From assembly GCF_021028955.1 (NCBI RefSeq), contig NZ_JAIWPE010000012.1:1-52705 (forward strand): DNA of 52,705 bases, written 5' to 3'. Each line of letters starts with the position of its first letter. The stretch's first letter is position 1. Positions 41,632-50,011 of the stretch are shown here, in pieces. The DNA comes from Salipaludibacillus sp. CUR1 (GTDB lineage: Bacteria; Bacillota; Bacilli; Bacillales; Salisediminibacteriaceae). The notes beneath the pieces are model-generated. The model ran no database searches, was not told the origin of the DNA, and worked only from the letters and a program-made list of their open reading frames with translations. The position numbers and the translations under genes were made by a program.

Positions 41632-41666
41632 AAAAAAAGACCCTGCGAGATAAGCCGCACAGGGTC
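41632..41666 (-). terminator. Terminator of the uracil-DNA glycosylase gene
   Basis: GACCCTG/CAGGGTC (41639-41645 and 41660-41666) followed on the minus strand by TTTTTTTATG. It lies 20 bases after the stop. Confidence 0.85.
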
Positions 41667-41686
41667 AGGTTTATACGCTTAAAAAT

Positions 41687-42358
41687 TCAGCATAAATACT
41701 TTTTAATAGATTCGAAGACATCGTCCAGCATAGCAGGTGTTACACGCCGGGTATTAATATTATATAAAGAAGGATGATAAGAACCTGCAAGAATGGGAAA
41801 GCCCGGCCCCAGATTGTATGTGACGCCATGGCCGAATGCAGATCCTCCCACGTCCGCCCCCATATCTTTTAAAACCCGTCTTGTTTTATCAAAAGCCTGT
41901 CCACCGAGAGCAAGAATGACTTTAACCTGTTTCAACTGCCTCATTTCTTCTATCAGGAAAGGGCTGCAAGTATGAAATTCTGAAGCATCAGGCCTGTTTT
42001 TGGGCGGAGCGCACTTGACCACGTTTGTTATATAAACGTCTGTTAAGGTAAGACCATCATTCCTGTATAAAGAGTCTTTACGATTGGAAAATCCGTGCCG
42101 GTAAAGAGCTGAAAATAAATACTCACCAGACGTATCTCCTGTAAATACCCTGCCTGTCCTGTTTCCTCCGTGCGCTGCAGGAGCAAGACCTGTTATTAAG
42201 ACCCTGGCGTCTCGATCGCCGAACCCCGGTAATGGAAGTTTCCAGTAAGTCTCATTCTCGAACTTTTTCTTTGATCCTTCCTGTTGGAAGCACCACTCTC
42301 TCAGTCTCGGACATTTGTTGCACTTTAAAATTGTGTCATTCAGCGTTTCCAATCCCAA
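41687..42358 (-). CDS. udgB: Uracil-DNA glycosylase, family 5 (UDGb)
   Basis: Removes uracil and related damaged bases from DNA. A 223-residue enzyme with an iron-sulfur cluster. Cys ligands are in CNKCPRLREWC and later Cys residues (VVKCAPP, HTCSPF). Motif 1 GLAPAAHGGNRTGRVFTGDTSG and motif 2 GSYHPSLYN fit family 5; motif 1 lacks the catalytic Asp/Asn of family 1, as expected. The start is TTG 42358, 7 bases after GGAGGG. The gene is 20 bases after the methyltransferase gene, and both may be co-transcribed. No LexA box seen. Confidence 0.9.
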   Translation of the reverse strand: MGLETLNDTILKCNKCPRLREWCFQQEGSKKKFENETYWKLPLPGFGDRDARVLITGLAPAAHGGNRTGRVFTGDTSGEYLFSALYRHGFSNRKDSLYRNDGLTLTDVYITNVVKCAPPKNRPDASEFHTCSPFLIEEMRQLKQVKVILALGGQAFDKTRRVLKDMGADVGGSAFGHGVTYNLGPGFPILAGSYHPSLYNINTRRVTPAMLDDVFESIKKYLC

Positions 42359-42378
42359 TATTATCCCTCCTGTCCGCT

Positions 42379-43167
42379 CTACCGTTTAGTTAAAATGGCA
42401 ACGGTGCATGCATGTTCGATATCATGCTGAGTGTCGGTAAACTTTTTATTCAGATGATTATATAGTTGCTCCAGCAGTTTCCGGCGGTCAGCTTCCTGTA
42501 TTTGGGACAGCCATGAAAGAGATCCGACTCTTCCTGTCCATTCCTCGTTGGAAAATGACACCATATAATTGAATTTATAGGTGTCATTTAAGTCCAGCCC
42601 GTAATCTTCCCACTCTTTAAACCATTCAACAGGAAAACCATTTATTCTTTGTGTTGAACTTGCCTTTGATCCGGCAGCTTTCAATTTGCCATCAGGCATA
42701 TAAGCTTTAATCATATCCAGTGTATCGATTATTAGTGACACTTGAGAAATGAACCCTGAATCCATCACGATTAATTTTCCATTTCGTTTTAATATTTGAT
42801 TTATCACTTCAAGCGCTTTTTCTCTGTCGAACCAGTGCCATGCTCTTAAAACAGTTACGTAATCATATGCATTGGAATCCAGGTTTGCATTTTCAGCACC
42901 CGTATTCACATACTTAATTGTCATCTCTTCATTTATATCAATTTCTTCAGCTTTTTGAATTAACTCTTTCGAGGGTTCGATGCCGGTTACCGTGGCCCCC
43001 TCTTTGAAAAGTGCCCGGCTTAAGATGCCTGTTCCTGACCCTAAATCAGCTACTTTTTTATCTTGAAAAGTTATGTCTCTGACTTTAAAACTGGCAAATA
43101 GTTCATCAGGTAAATCATTTCTGTACTTGGCATAATGATGGGCTACGTTCCCAAAATTCACTTCCAC
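42379..43167 (-). CDS. Class I SAM-dependent methyltransferase
   Basis: A 262-residue methyltransferase. The SAM-binding motif I is VADLGSGTGILSRAL, followed by VTGIEPSKELIQKAEE and AYDYVTVLRAWHWFDREKAL; this matches the Methyltransf_11 type. The C-terminal half (about 150-262) is longer than in the smallest members. The substrate is unknown. The start is taken as GTG 43167 (MEVNFGNVAHHYAKY), 7 bases after GGGGGAGGG; an earlier GTG at 43188 sits upstream of that ribosome site. Confidence 0.87.
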   Translation of the reverse strand: MEVNFGNVAHHYAKYRNDLPDELFASFKVRDITFQDKKVADLGSGTGILSRALFKEGATVTGIEPSKELIQKAEEIDINEEMTIKYVNTGAENANLDSNAYDYVTVLRAWHWFDREKALEVINQILKRNGKLIVMDSGFISQVSLIIDTLDMIKAYMPDGKLKAAGSKASSTQRINGFPVEWFKEWEDYGLDLNDTYKFNYMVSFSNEEWTGRVGSLSWLSQIQEADRRKLLEQLYNHLNKKFTDTQHDIEHACTVAILTKR

Positions 43168-43445
43168 TCCAGAGTCCCTCCCCCGCACTTATCTAAAAAG
43201 TTTATTATTTTCAGTTTATCATCTTTATCTCTCTATGGCTTAGTCAGGAATGGTATTTACATTCGGATTAATATTGGCCGAGTACTATCGAGGCTGAGCT
43301 TCCTGTCTTATAGTACACGGGTAAAATCCCAGCAAAATAAAGTTCAAAATCTTTCGTTTAAAGTCCCCCAATAAAAAAATTTTAGAAACCCCACATAAAT
43401 TTCCAAAATTTGTGCACACTACCCAGTAAAAGGGAGTGGGAGCAA

Positions 43446-43604
43446 ATGGATATGTTAATCAGCAAAGTTTATATTTTTCTGGCAAGTTATGACCGTAATG
43501 GCTATCTGTTTGACAAATACCTGAAATGGTTTGTTTTTTCCCAGAAATACTCTTCCTTCACGTTTTCTTTTCACTATTTAAGTGCTGCCGTTTATCTTGT
43601 TTAG
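43446..43604 (+). CDS. Possible small protein, 52 residues (weak)
   Basis: The gap 43168-43751 holds one frame with a usable ribosome site: GGGAGTGGGAG before ATG 43446. The product is aromatic-rich (KVYIFLASYDRNGYLFDKY, FTFSFHYLSAAVYLV) and hydrophobic at the end. No family, no terminator. The rest of the gap is AT-rich without other clear features. Confidence 0.3.
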   Translation: MDMLISKVYIFLASYDRNGYLFDKYLKWFVFSQKYSSFTFSFHYLSAAVYLV

Positions 43605-43751
43605 TAAGATTAGCCTAGTTAATCTGCTGTTTCCCCAAGTTAGAAAAGCCTCCCTCTGTTTTTCTCCTTCTTTATGTTTATCCCTGGAAAACTTATGATA
43701 GAGTTAATTAAAGAGAAGTAATTCATAACATTTTTGGAGGAAAACAGACCA

Positions 43752-44309
43752 TTGGATTCAAAAAAGAAATGGAACAGTAAGCATGCCGATAGAATAGAGC
43801 AGCAAAAACAGAAAGAACCTAATCCGCGATTAATAAAACTGGCCCCTTATTTTACTGGAGGTACAGCAGTCGACCTTGCTTGCGGGCTAGGGGCAAACAG
43901 TGTATTCCTTGCCAAGTTAAATTATAAGGTTAGCGCAGTGGATATTTCTGATGTGGCAGTAAGTCATGTGAAAGAACTGGCTGATAAGGAAAATCTGGCA
44001 ATTGACGCCTTTACAAGGGACCTGACTAACTTGAAACAATCTGACATGGAGGAAAATTCAGCTGACTTGGCAGTTATTACTTATTATCTTGACCGTCTGA
44101 TTTTTCCTTATATAAAATCAATTATTAAAAAGAATGGCTTTATTTTTATAGAGACGTACTATGTCTCCCCTGCTGGCAACAGCAAAGTTTCTGATAACTA
44201 TAAGCTACAGCCGGGAGAACTGCTGTCTGAATTTAAAAACTGGCACATTCTTTTTTATGAAGAAAATGAGCATGAAGGCCGCCAGACGATCCTTGCCAGA
44301 AAAGTATAG
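43752..44309 (+). CDS. SAM-dependent methyltransferase (TehB-like)
   Basis: A 185-residue methyltransferase starting MDSKKKWNSKHADRIEQQ. Motif I is AVDLACGLGANSVFLAK, with VSAVDISDVAVSHVKELA and a proline-poor acidic post-motif ADLAVITYYLDRLIFPYI. The last domain, GFIFIETYYVSPAGNSK, fits TehB/thiopurine-like methyltransferases of Bacillus. Substrate unknown. The start is TTG 43752, 11 bases after GGAGG; another in-frame TTG at 43734 precedes the ribosome site. Confidence 0.85.
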   Translation: MDSKKKWNSKHADRIEQQKQKEPNPRLIKLAPYFTGGTAVDLACGLGANSVFLAKLNYKVSAVDISDVAVSHVKELADKENLAIDAFTRDLTNLKQSDMEENSADLAVITYYLDRLIFPYIKSIIKKNGFIFIETYYVSPAGNSKVSDNYKLQPGELLSEFKNWHILFYEENEHEGRQTILARKV

Positions 44310-44331
44310 AAGGCAGCTGTACCTAGTTCAT

Positions 44332-44370
44332 ACTAAAAAGAGACTAAGCTTTGCCTAGTCTCTTTTTAGT
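44332..44370. terminator. Bidirectional terminator
   Basis: A perfect 15-bp stem ACTAAAAAGAGACTA/TAGTCTCTTTTTAGT with a 9-base loop, between the convergent methyltransferase (plus) and peptidase (minus) genes. Confidence 0.92.
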
Positions 44371-44378
44371 TCTTGTAT

Positions 44379-46223
44379 TTACTTAATGGCATCCTTTCCG
44401 TTAATAATCGGAAGGGTCAGGTTACTTTTTGTTGGTAATAGAGATACTTCTATTTCTGACAATGGCCGAAGCGTATGGTCGCGGTCACTCGCCATTACTA
44501 CCACACCAATACGAGATCCTTCATTAAAGACATAATCGTGCGGCTGCATATCCCATTCAAAGGTGTAATCCCTGCCAGGAACTAAGCTGATGGAACGCTC
44601 TTCCCCGTGAATGTTCTGGGCATCCATCCATCCGCGTGTCACCACAGTGTGTGTCCCGTCCTTTTTATAATCTACCAGAAAAGCAGATAAGTTTGAGACT
44701 TCACTGTTTAAACTGGCCCTTACCTTTATTTCAGGGGCTCCGCTCATGTGGACCGGTTCTGCTAACTGGTCTGTTGTGTACGCCACCCTATTCTCCTGCA
44801 CGTCGTCCGGCTCGGAAATCAGACTGATTGGGTTTGCCCGGGGCGCATCTGTAAAAGTCTGTTTTACTTTTGGAAGATGACGGACCGGTGATACTTCCAG
44901 AGAACCTGTTCCTTCATCTTCCGGCTGGAAATAAAAATTGGTCGATTTGACGTCTGCATGTGGCCAGTGTTCCTGTTTATGCCACGACCGATCTTCTCTT
45001 TCAACATCTACTTTTGGCTCTTCCATAATGTCGTTTTCTAATCCGTATAGCCAGTAATCATACCATTTATGCTGGGTTTCCTGCCAGTTGTTCGCTGAAC
45101 CGGCCCCTCTGTGCCCACCTTGATGCAGCCACATTTTGCGCGGAATATCGTACTGCCCTATCGCTTCCCACAGCTGGGAAAATTGTTTTGTCCTTACATT
45201 TCTGTCGTTTAGCCCATGCACAAGGAACACACTTGCTTCTATGTTTTTAATATCGTTTAAGTAATTTCGTTCATCCCAAAAATCGTTATAATCCCCTGTT
45301 ATACGGTCTTCATCTTCCACCATTTTTTCAAGTAAGGGATCACAAATTTCCCCATTGGCCCTGGTTGTCACTGCGTCAGCTAACACACTGGCATCCTCTC
45401 CTTGAAAACCGCCTGGTGCAACAACAGCTCCGTTAGCACGGAAGTAGTCATACCAGTTACTAATAGCCACAACCGGCACGATCGTTCTCAAACCTTCCAC
45501 TCCAGTCGTAGCAGCCGCGGTAGCAAGGGTTCCATTATAAGAAGCTCCGGTCATTCCCACATTTCCAGTTGACCAGTCAGCGAAAACTTCTTCCCCGTCC
45601 GTATTGAATGCTCTTGCCTTTCCATTTAGCCATTCTATAACTGCCACCGTTCCTAATGTTTCATATTTGTCTCCTGAAGTTGCACAGCCTGTCGAGCGGC
45701 CGCTCCCAATTCCTTCTCCTAAAATGACTGCATATCCACGCGGGACATAATAATTTGCCAGTTGGCCGGTAACTTGTCCAGAGGTGAAAGGTTTGCCGCC
45801 GGTATTTCCACGGCCGTATCCATTCCCCGGATGAGGCACTGGTTGAAGATCCACATCTACGTCAAAAAAATGGAGCGGCCTTAAACCGGCTCGATAAGGA
45901 CTCATCTCATAAATAACAGGTACTTTAACTCCTGGTTCTGTGTTCGGCCTCATCACTTTAATTGAAACCAGATCACGTTCACCTGTATTATCACTATCTA
46001 TTGTCGTTTCTACTAACAGGTTCTCCACTATGGCATCAGAGGTAGAATAGACAGGAGACGTTTTCCCTTCCTCAAGCTCTATAAAAGTAGTTTCATCAGC
46101 TGTTTCAGGAATCAATCCGTTTAAAGGCAAGTCACCTGGCTCTGCAGAAGTAGTTGAAGGTGAAACTAATGACAAGAGAATTACCAGACTGCTAAGTCCG
46201 CTAAGTAACGATGTTTTTTTCAA
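44379..46223 (-). CDS. Secreted Xaa-Pro dipeptidyl-peptidase (S15/CocE-NonD family)
   Basis: An extracellular serine hydrolase of 614 residues that releases X-Pro dipeptides or cuts related esters and amides. The signal peptide is residues 1-27 (cut after TTSA). The alpha/beta hydrolase domain has its nucleophile Ser in GMTGASYNG, the acid Asp in VHGLNDRNV and the His in HQGGHRGAG. RGYAVILGEGIGSGRSTGC is the family's oxyanion region. The C-terminal jelly-roll PepX_C domain runs from about 410 to 600. The start is TTG 46223, behind AAGGAGG. Monocistronic. Confidence 0.9.
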   Translation of the reverse strand: MKKTSLLSGLSSLVILLSLVSPSTTSAEPGDLPLNGLIPETADETTFIELEEGKTSPVYSTSDAIVENLLVETTIDSDNTGERDLVSIKVMRPNTEPGVKVPVIYEMSPYRAGLRPLHFFDVDVDLQPVPHPGNGYGRGNTGGKPFTSGQVTGQLANYYVPRGYAVILGEGIGSGRSTGCATSGDKYETLGTVAVIEWLNGKARAFNTDGEEVFADWSTGNVGMTGASYNGTLATAAATTGVEGLRTIVPVVAISNWYDYFRANGAVVAPGGFQGEDASVLADAVTTRANGEICDPLLEKMVEDEDRITGDYNDFWDERNYLNDIKNIEASVFLVHGLNDRNVRTKQFSQLWEAIGQYDIPRKMWLHQGGHRGAGSANNWQETQHKWYDYWLYGLENDIMEEPKVDVEREDRSWHKQEHWPHADVKSTNFYFQPEDEGTGSLEVSPVRHLPKVKQTFTDAPRANPISLISEPDDVQENRVAYTTDQLAEPVHMSGAPEIKVRASLNSEVSNLSAFLVDYKKDGTHTVVTRGWMDAQNIHGEERSISLVPGRDYTFEWDMQPHDYVFNEGSRIGVVVMASDRDHTLRPLSEIEVSLLPTKSNLTLPIINGKDAIK

Positions 46224-46432
46224 ATGGTTGGCCTCCTTTTTAGTTGAAAAAATATAAGTACCTGCCTACCCTCCTTTTATAACGGTTAAGAACTTAACAA
46301 AGCGTTCTCTATTAAAACTTACCATTTGTTTTCAGAATATTTTGTAGAATAATGGGCGCCCGTTAAACTGTAATAATTAGACCTATACAATAAAAAAACA
46401 ACGACTGCCGAAGCACCCGCTGTTCCTTTTCA

Positions 46433-46813
46433 TTAATTACCATTTCCTATAAAGTCCTTAGACTCAAGGGGAGTCACTGTTCCTTGATGAAAAGATAACT
46501 GCCACTCTCCATTAGTAAGTTTCCATATGGAACTGCGCATTGTATTTTTGTCCCTCGTTTTATCACGAATAAAATAAGTTGATAATACAATATTCGATGC
46601 GAGAGGATAAATTTCATAATTATACAGCGTCATTTCTGTTAAAACCACTCCTGTTTCGAGAAATTCTTTCTTCCCGTATTTATATCCTGAGCTGCTTATT
46701 TCCAAGAAATCATCCGCAAGCAGGGCAGCCAGTTTCTCCGAACTTCTGCGAACCTCAAGACTTATATGGCTTTCCTCTAACTCTTTCAGCTGACTTTTCA
46801 AATCGTGCGGCAT
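46433..46813 (-). CDS. DUF4440 / SnoaL-like (NTF2 fold) protein
   Basis: A 126-residue cytoplasmic protein with the cone-shaped NTF2-like fold: LKELEESHISLEV, LAALLADDFLEISSSGYKYGKKEFLE, then strands YNYEIYPL, IVLSTYFI and MRSSIWKLTNGEWQLSFHQGT. It matches DUF4440 members, which are often of unknown function. AGGAGG lies 6 bases before ATG 46813. Confidence 0.83.
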   Translation of the reverse strand: MPHDLKSQLKELEESHISLEVRRSSEKLAALLADDFLEISSSGYKYGKKEFLETGVVLTEMTLYNYEIYPLASNIVLSTYFIRDKTRDKNTMRSSIWKLTNGEWQLSFHQGTVTPLESKDFIGNGN

Positions 46814-46987
46814 TTTTACCTCCTAATTAATCCCCGTGTCCAGTAATTTATCGATTTACAGTTAAAATGGCATGTGATGATGTGAGTTTCTTCTCTCTGC
46901 ATGCCGTTTTATATCATGGTTTGTGTCATGTAAGCTAAAGAACACGTTTGTATGCTCACATATGTGATTTATAAGGACTAATAATCT

Positions 46988-47111
46988 TTCTATTAGTTCG
47001 AACTTCACTTCTATCAGCGATATTTCACCTTCTATCAGCGAAAATAAGATTCAATCGGCGAAAATTCTTTTCAATCAGCGATTTTACCCATTCAATCAGC
47101 TTATTTGAATA
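46988..47111. repeat. Tandem array of six 20-21-bp units
   Basis: Units begin at 46988, 47009, 47030, 47050, 47070 and 47091. The consensus is TTCWATCAGCGAWWWTW plus 3-4 variable bases, with the first unit the most diverged. The spacing is 21, 21, 20, 20 and 21 bases, close to two helical turns. It stands in the 415-base gene-free space between the DUF4440 and DUF368 genes. It is too short in spacer to be a CRISPR array. Confidence 0.75.
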
Positions 47112-47227
47112 ATTATAATTAACAAGCTTATTGGGATTAGGTTTTACCACCCGGCTGTTTTACTCTTATAAAAAGTTGCCGAGCACTTTACATAATATTA
47201 TTATAAATAATACGAAGACCTAACTCT

Positions 47228-48052
47228 TCAACCGGCATTTTGTACTTTTTTTAATATAGATACTAAAAGAAGTCCTGCCGTAAATGTTAGTAAGGAAACT
47301 ATTAAAACTTGAGCTTCCATAAGCCCGCCAGCATTATGAAAAACAGCAATTATAGAACCGGCAACTAAGCCGATCATAGCGGAGTATGTTTCCATGGTAT
47401 ACTTCTCCAAAAGAAACCTGACTAGTCTGCTTGTAAATAAAACACCGAGGATCAACCCTGATAATATCGGCAAAATGACAGGAAGATGCAAGGTAAGAAC
47501 AGAGGCAGTTGCCACTTCATAAACACCCAAAATAGTCATGATAAGAGCTCCGCTGATACCAGGCAGAACAAGAGCCGTGCTTGCCACCGTGCCTGCAAGC
47601 ACTAAAAATAAGTAATTTCCGACCGATAAGTCAGTGGTATTCATCTCAATACCACCGCCGAAAAACTGCCCGCCGGCTACTAGTAGGAAAAAAAATATAA
47701 TAATAAAATAATGTGTTTTTTGAAAATAAGTATGAGACTTGCTAACAGCTTCCTTACATAGAAAAGGCAGAAATCCTGTGATAATGCCTGCAAAAAACAA
47801 TAATGTCGGCGTGCGGTAGGTGCTTAATAAATAATCAATGAGATAAAGAGAGACTGCAAATCCAAAAAGCATGCCTATTCCGAAGGTTAATAAAAACGGC
47901 AACTGCTCATTCCTCTTATCAGTTGTTAAACTGCTTAAGGAATATATTAATTGGCCGTATATTCCTAAGATCATAGCAACTGTGCTGCCGCTCACTCCAG
48001 GCACTGTTTCTGTAATTCCAATTGCAGCTCCTCTGAATATATTCTTGTACAT
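47228..48052 (-). CDS. DUF368 membrane protein (PopT-type undecaprenyl-phosphate translocase family)
   Basis: A polytopic membrane protein of 274 residues with eight to nine helices. The two inverted-repeat halves each carry the DUF368 hairpin: ETVPGVSGSTVAMILGIY near residue 15 and LVLPGISGALIMTILGVY near residue 165. Work published in 2023 showed that DUF368 proteins (PopT) return undecaprenyl phosphate across the membrane for cell-wall synthesis; I apply that function by family only. AGGAACGG precedes ATG 48052. Monocistronic. Confidence 0.88.
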   Translation of the reverse strand: MYKNIFRGAAIGITETVPGVSGSTVAMILGIYGQLIYSLSSLTTDKRNEQLPFLLTFGIGMLFGFAVSLYLIDYLLSTYRTPTLLFFAGIITGFLPFLCKEAVSKSHTYFQKTHYFIIIFFFLLVAGGQFFGGGIEMNTTDLSVGNYLFLVLAGTVASTALVLPGISGALIMTILGVYEVATASVLTLHLPVILPILSGLILGVLFTSRLVRFLLEKYTMETYSAMIGLVAGSIIAVFHNAGGLMEAQVLIVSLLTFTAGLLLVSILKKVQNAG

Positions 48053-48437
48053 CTTGGAAATTCCACCGTTCCTTTCTTCTGCTTCTTAACAAAAGAAGCA
48101 TGTGTAGCGGTAATATTAAACCGGTACTCGAATCTTTTTAAAGCATCCCTTTGTTTTAAGTAAATTAGAGAAGTTTTGCACGACATACTACAGCACAGAA
48201 ATCCGTGATCCAGCGAATGTTTTAATTTATACTCACCGGAAATAGAATGTTAGAGGACAGGCTGATTTTCTTCTCGTTCGCAAACTCTCTCTATCGCTAT
48301 CCCCTTTATTTTATGCCTCTCACCGAGCATGTATCGATTTCCCTGTCTAAAAAATGAAAAACTGCTCTTTTTACTGCCCGTTGTACAACTTATTTAAATA
48401 TTTATTATATAAAACTTAAACAAGTTTCATAATAATG
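48053..48437. other. Intergenic region, nothing recognised
   Basis: About 385 AT-rich bases. No open frame with a ribosome site and no conserved element seen. It contains the upstream region of the DUF368 gene and ends at the candidate sigma-B promoter. Confidence 0.5.
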
Positions 48438-48462
48438 GTTTATATAGTTTAAATAGGGGGAA
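48438..48462 (+). promoter_or_regulatory. Candidate sigma-B promoter of the DUF3243 gene
   Basis: GTTTAT (48438-48443) and GGGGAA (48457-48462) with 13 bases between match the sigma-B pattern GTTTAA-N12-15-GGGWAW with two changed bases. It ends 34 bases before the GTG start. Confidence 0.5.
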
Positions 48463-48496
48463 CTGCCAAAATATAACTTACTAGGAGGGATTTATT

Positions 48497-48811
48497 GTGG
48501 CAGATCCAAAACGACAAGCTGAAGAAAAACTGGAGAATATGTCTCCAGATAAGAAACAGGAAATTTTAGATAGTTTCGACGAGTTTCAAAATTATCTAAA
48601 CGACAAGATCCAAAAAGGCGAAAAGCTTGGTTTAAGTGAAGAACAGCTGGCTAAAGGAGCAGAACGAGTCGCTGAGTACCTTAAAAACCATGAAGAGCCT
48701 AAAAATACTGAAGAAAAGCTTCTTCAGGAAATGTGGAAAGTCAGTGATGATGACGAAAAGCATAAAATGGCCCATACTCTCGTGAAACTTGCTAAAAAAG
48801 AAGGTAATTAA
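48497..48811 (+). CDS. DUF3243 family protein
   Basis: A 104-residue soluble helical protein with the DUF3243 pattern (B. subtilis YmfJ is a member): FDEFQNYLNDKIQKGEKLGLSEEQLAKGAERVAEYL and EEKLLQEMWKVSDDDEKHKMAHTLVKLAKK. The first 24 residues are an extra charged helix. Start GTG 48497, with AGGAGGG 6-8 bases upstream. The candidate sigma-B promoter suggests general-stress expression. Function unknown. Confidence 0.85.
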   Translation: MADPKRQAEEKLENMSPDKKQEILDSFDEFQNYLNDKIQKGEKLGLSEEQLAKGAERVAEYLKNHEEPKNTEEKLLQEMWKVSDDDEKHKMAHTLVKLAKKEGN

Positions 48812-48820
48812 TTCAGAGCT

Positions 48821-48850
48821 CAGCGTGTTTTAATAACACGCTGTTTTTTT
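48821..48850 (+). terminator. Terminator of the DUF3243 gene
   Basis: CAGCGTGTT/AACACGCTG with a 5-base loop, then seven T. Confidence 0.92.
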
Positions 48851-48860
48851 ATGCCACCAA

Positions 48861-49295
48861 TTATAAGCTTTTTTTAAATACATAACTGGCTTTGTCATAA
48901 CCCATTTTTTCTTCATAAAAGCTATGGGCTTCAAACCGTTGGAGCCCTGAAGATAAAGCGACATGGGCATAACCGTTTTCTTTTGCCCATTTATGCACAT
49001 ATGTAAGCAAACTTTCTCCAAAACCTTTAGACCGTTTATTTTGATCTGTGACCAGGTCACAAACCCAAATAAACCGGCCATAGTACAGCGTTATCATCGG
49101 CTGGAACCCAATAACACCTGCAAGCTCCTTTTCATCAAATATGGCATACATAGTATATCCTTCGTGTTTCTGCGCTTCTTCCACTAACTGCTGATATTCC
49201 TGTTCATCAAGATGGGAACGCAGCTGCCTCATAACTGGGTAAGCTTGCAAAATCTCTTCTTTAGATTTAAGTTCTTTAATTGTACTCTCATTCAT
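48861..49295 (-). CDS. GNAT N-acetyltransferase
   Basis: A 144-residue acetyltransferase. The acetyl-CoA loop is [17 protein letters not shown] (Q/R-x-x-G-x-G), in front of [30 protein letters not shown], with the usual Y/FY-x-x-x-G-Y ending. Substrate unknown. GTGAGGGAAG precedes ATG 49295. It is convergent with the DUF3243 gene; no strong terminator of its own is seen. Confidence 0.87.
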   Translation of the reverse strand: MNESTIKELKSKEEILQAYPVMRQLRSHLDEQEYQQLVEEAQKHEGYTMYAIFDEKELAGVIGFQPMITLYYGRFIWVCDLVTDQNKRSKGFGESLLTYVHKWAKENGYAHVALSSGLQRFEAHSFYEEKMGYDKASYVFKKSL

Positions 49296-49371
49296 TGAGA
49301 TCTTCCCTCACTTTATTGGAAAATTGTGTAACCAAAGTGTAGCATATTTTAATGAGTTTATTATGAATGAG

Positions 49372-49397
49372 AAAAAACTGCATGGTAGCAGTTTTTT
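49372..49397. terminator. Terminator of the tautomerase gene
   Basis: A perfect 10-bp stem AAAAAACTGC/GCAGTTTTTT with a 6-base loop; T-rich on both strands. It lies 13 bases after the tautomerase stop. Confidence 0.85.
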
Positions 49398-49409
49398 ACT
49401 TCAACTATT

Positions 49410-49619
49410 TTACTGTCCGCGCTTTCTCCGTTCAGTGATCAGTTCCCCTCCTAAACCGTAATTATCGGTGTCTACTTCATCAATAATTACTACGGTGGAA
49501 GCCGGATTTTTACCGAGTGTTTCCTGCAGTAGAGATGTCGCACCTTTCACCAACGTTTCTTTTTCTTCTTTGGTCAGACCACCGTTTTCTTTTGTCACTT
49601 TAATATTAACGTAAGGCAT
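49410..49619 (-). CDS. 4-oxalocrotonate tautomerase family enzyme
   Basis: A 69-residue enzyme of the small tautomerase family. Pro at position 2 becomes the catalytic N-terminal Pro after removal of Met. KVTKENGGLTKEEKETLVKGATSLLQETLGKNPASTVVIIDEV (quoted by its pattern: PxVxIxVTxxxGGLTxEQKxxLIxxxTxxLxxxLGKxPxxTxVxIDEV) and the C-terminal NYGLGGELITERR are diagnostic. The physiological substrate is not known. GGGAGAGG precedes ATG 49619. Confidence 0.88.
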   Translation of the reverse strand: MPYVNIKVTKENGGLTKEEKETLVKGATSLLQETLGKNPASTVVIIDEVDTDNYGLGGELITERRKRGQ

Positions 49620-49676
49620 TTACCTCTCCCTCTTTCCTGTAAAATTTTGACTGGCAGTTAAATTAAACCCAGCCGC

Positions 49677-49976
49677 CTAAAATAAAGGTTCTTCTTTACG
49701 AGTAAATCTAATTAATAAAGGACTTGCAGCAATAGCGCCAATTAAAATAACCAAGCCTGAAATAAAGTATAAAGACGGGCTGGCGTTAATAAAAAAAGCT
49801 CCAAGTGTGAATAAAACAACAAAAAAGAAACTGTATAATGCTCCTTTCAGTCTGCTGTCAGGAGATATATACTGGCTATTTTCACACCGTGGGCACTTCT
49901 TTGCTGATCTCATAAACAAAAGAAGTTCTTTATATCTGAACGAACGACCGCAAAATAAACAATCAGGCAATCGCAT
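49677..49976 (-). CDS. TIGR04104-type small protein with zinc-ribbon and two membrane helices
   Basis: A 99-residue membrane protein. The N-terminal part has two Cys pairs, DCLFCGRSF and KCPRCENSQYISPDSR, forming a likely zinc ribbon in the cytoplasm. Two helices follow (about 45-63 and 68-90). This fits the Bacillus family of putative zinc-finger membrane proteins (TIGR04104), whose role is unknown. AAAAGGAGG lies 8 bases before ATG 49976. Confidence 0.75.
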   Translation of the reverse strand: MRLPDCLFCGRSFRYKELLLFMRSAKKCPRCENSQYISPDSRLKGALYSFFFVVLFTLGAFFINASPSLYFISGLVILIGAIAASPLLIRFTRKEEPLF

Positions 49977-50011
49977 ATGCAGGGCCTCCTTTTCAACTTT
50001 TCAAGTTCTTT

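Noticed and set aside
46988-47111. CRISPR array
   Set aside because: The unit is 20-21 bases in total, leaving almost no spacer, and no cas gene is present.
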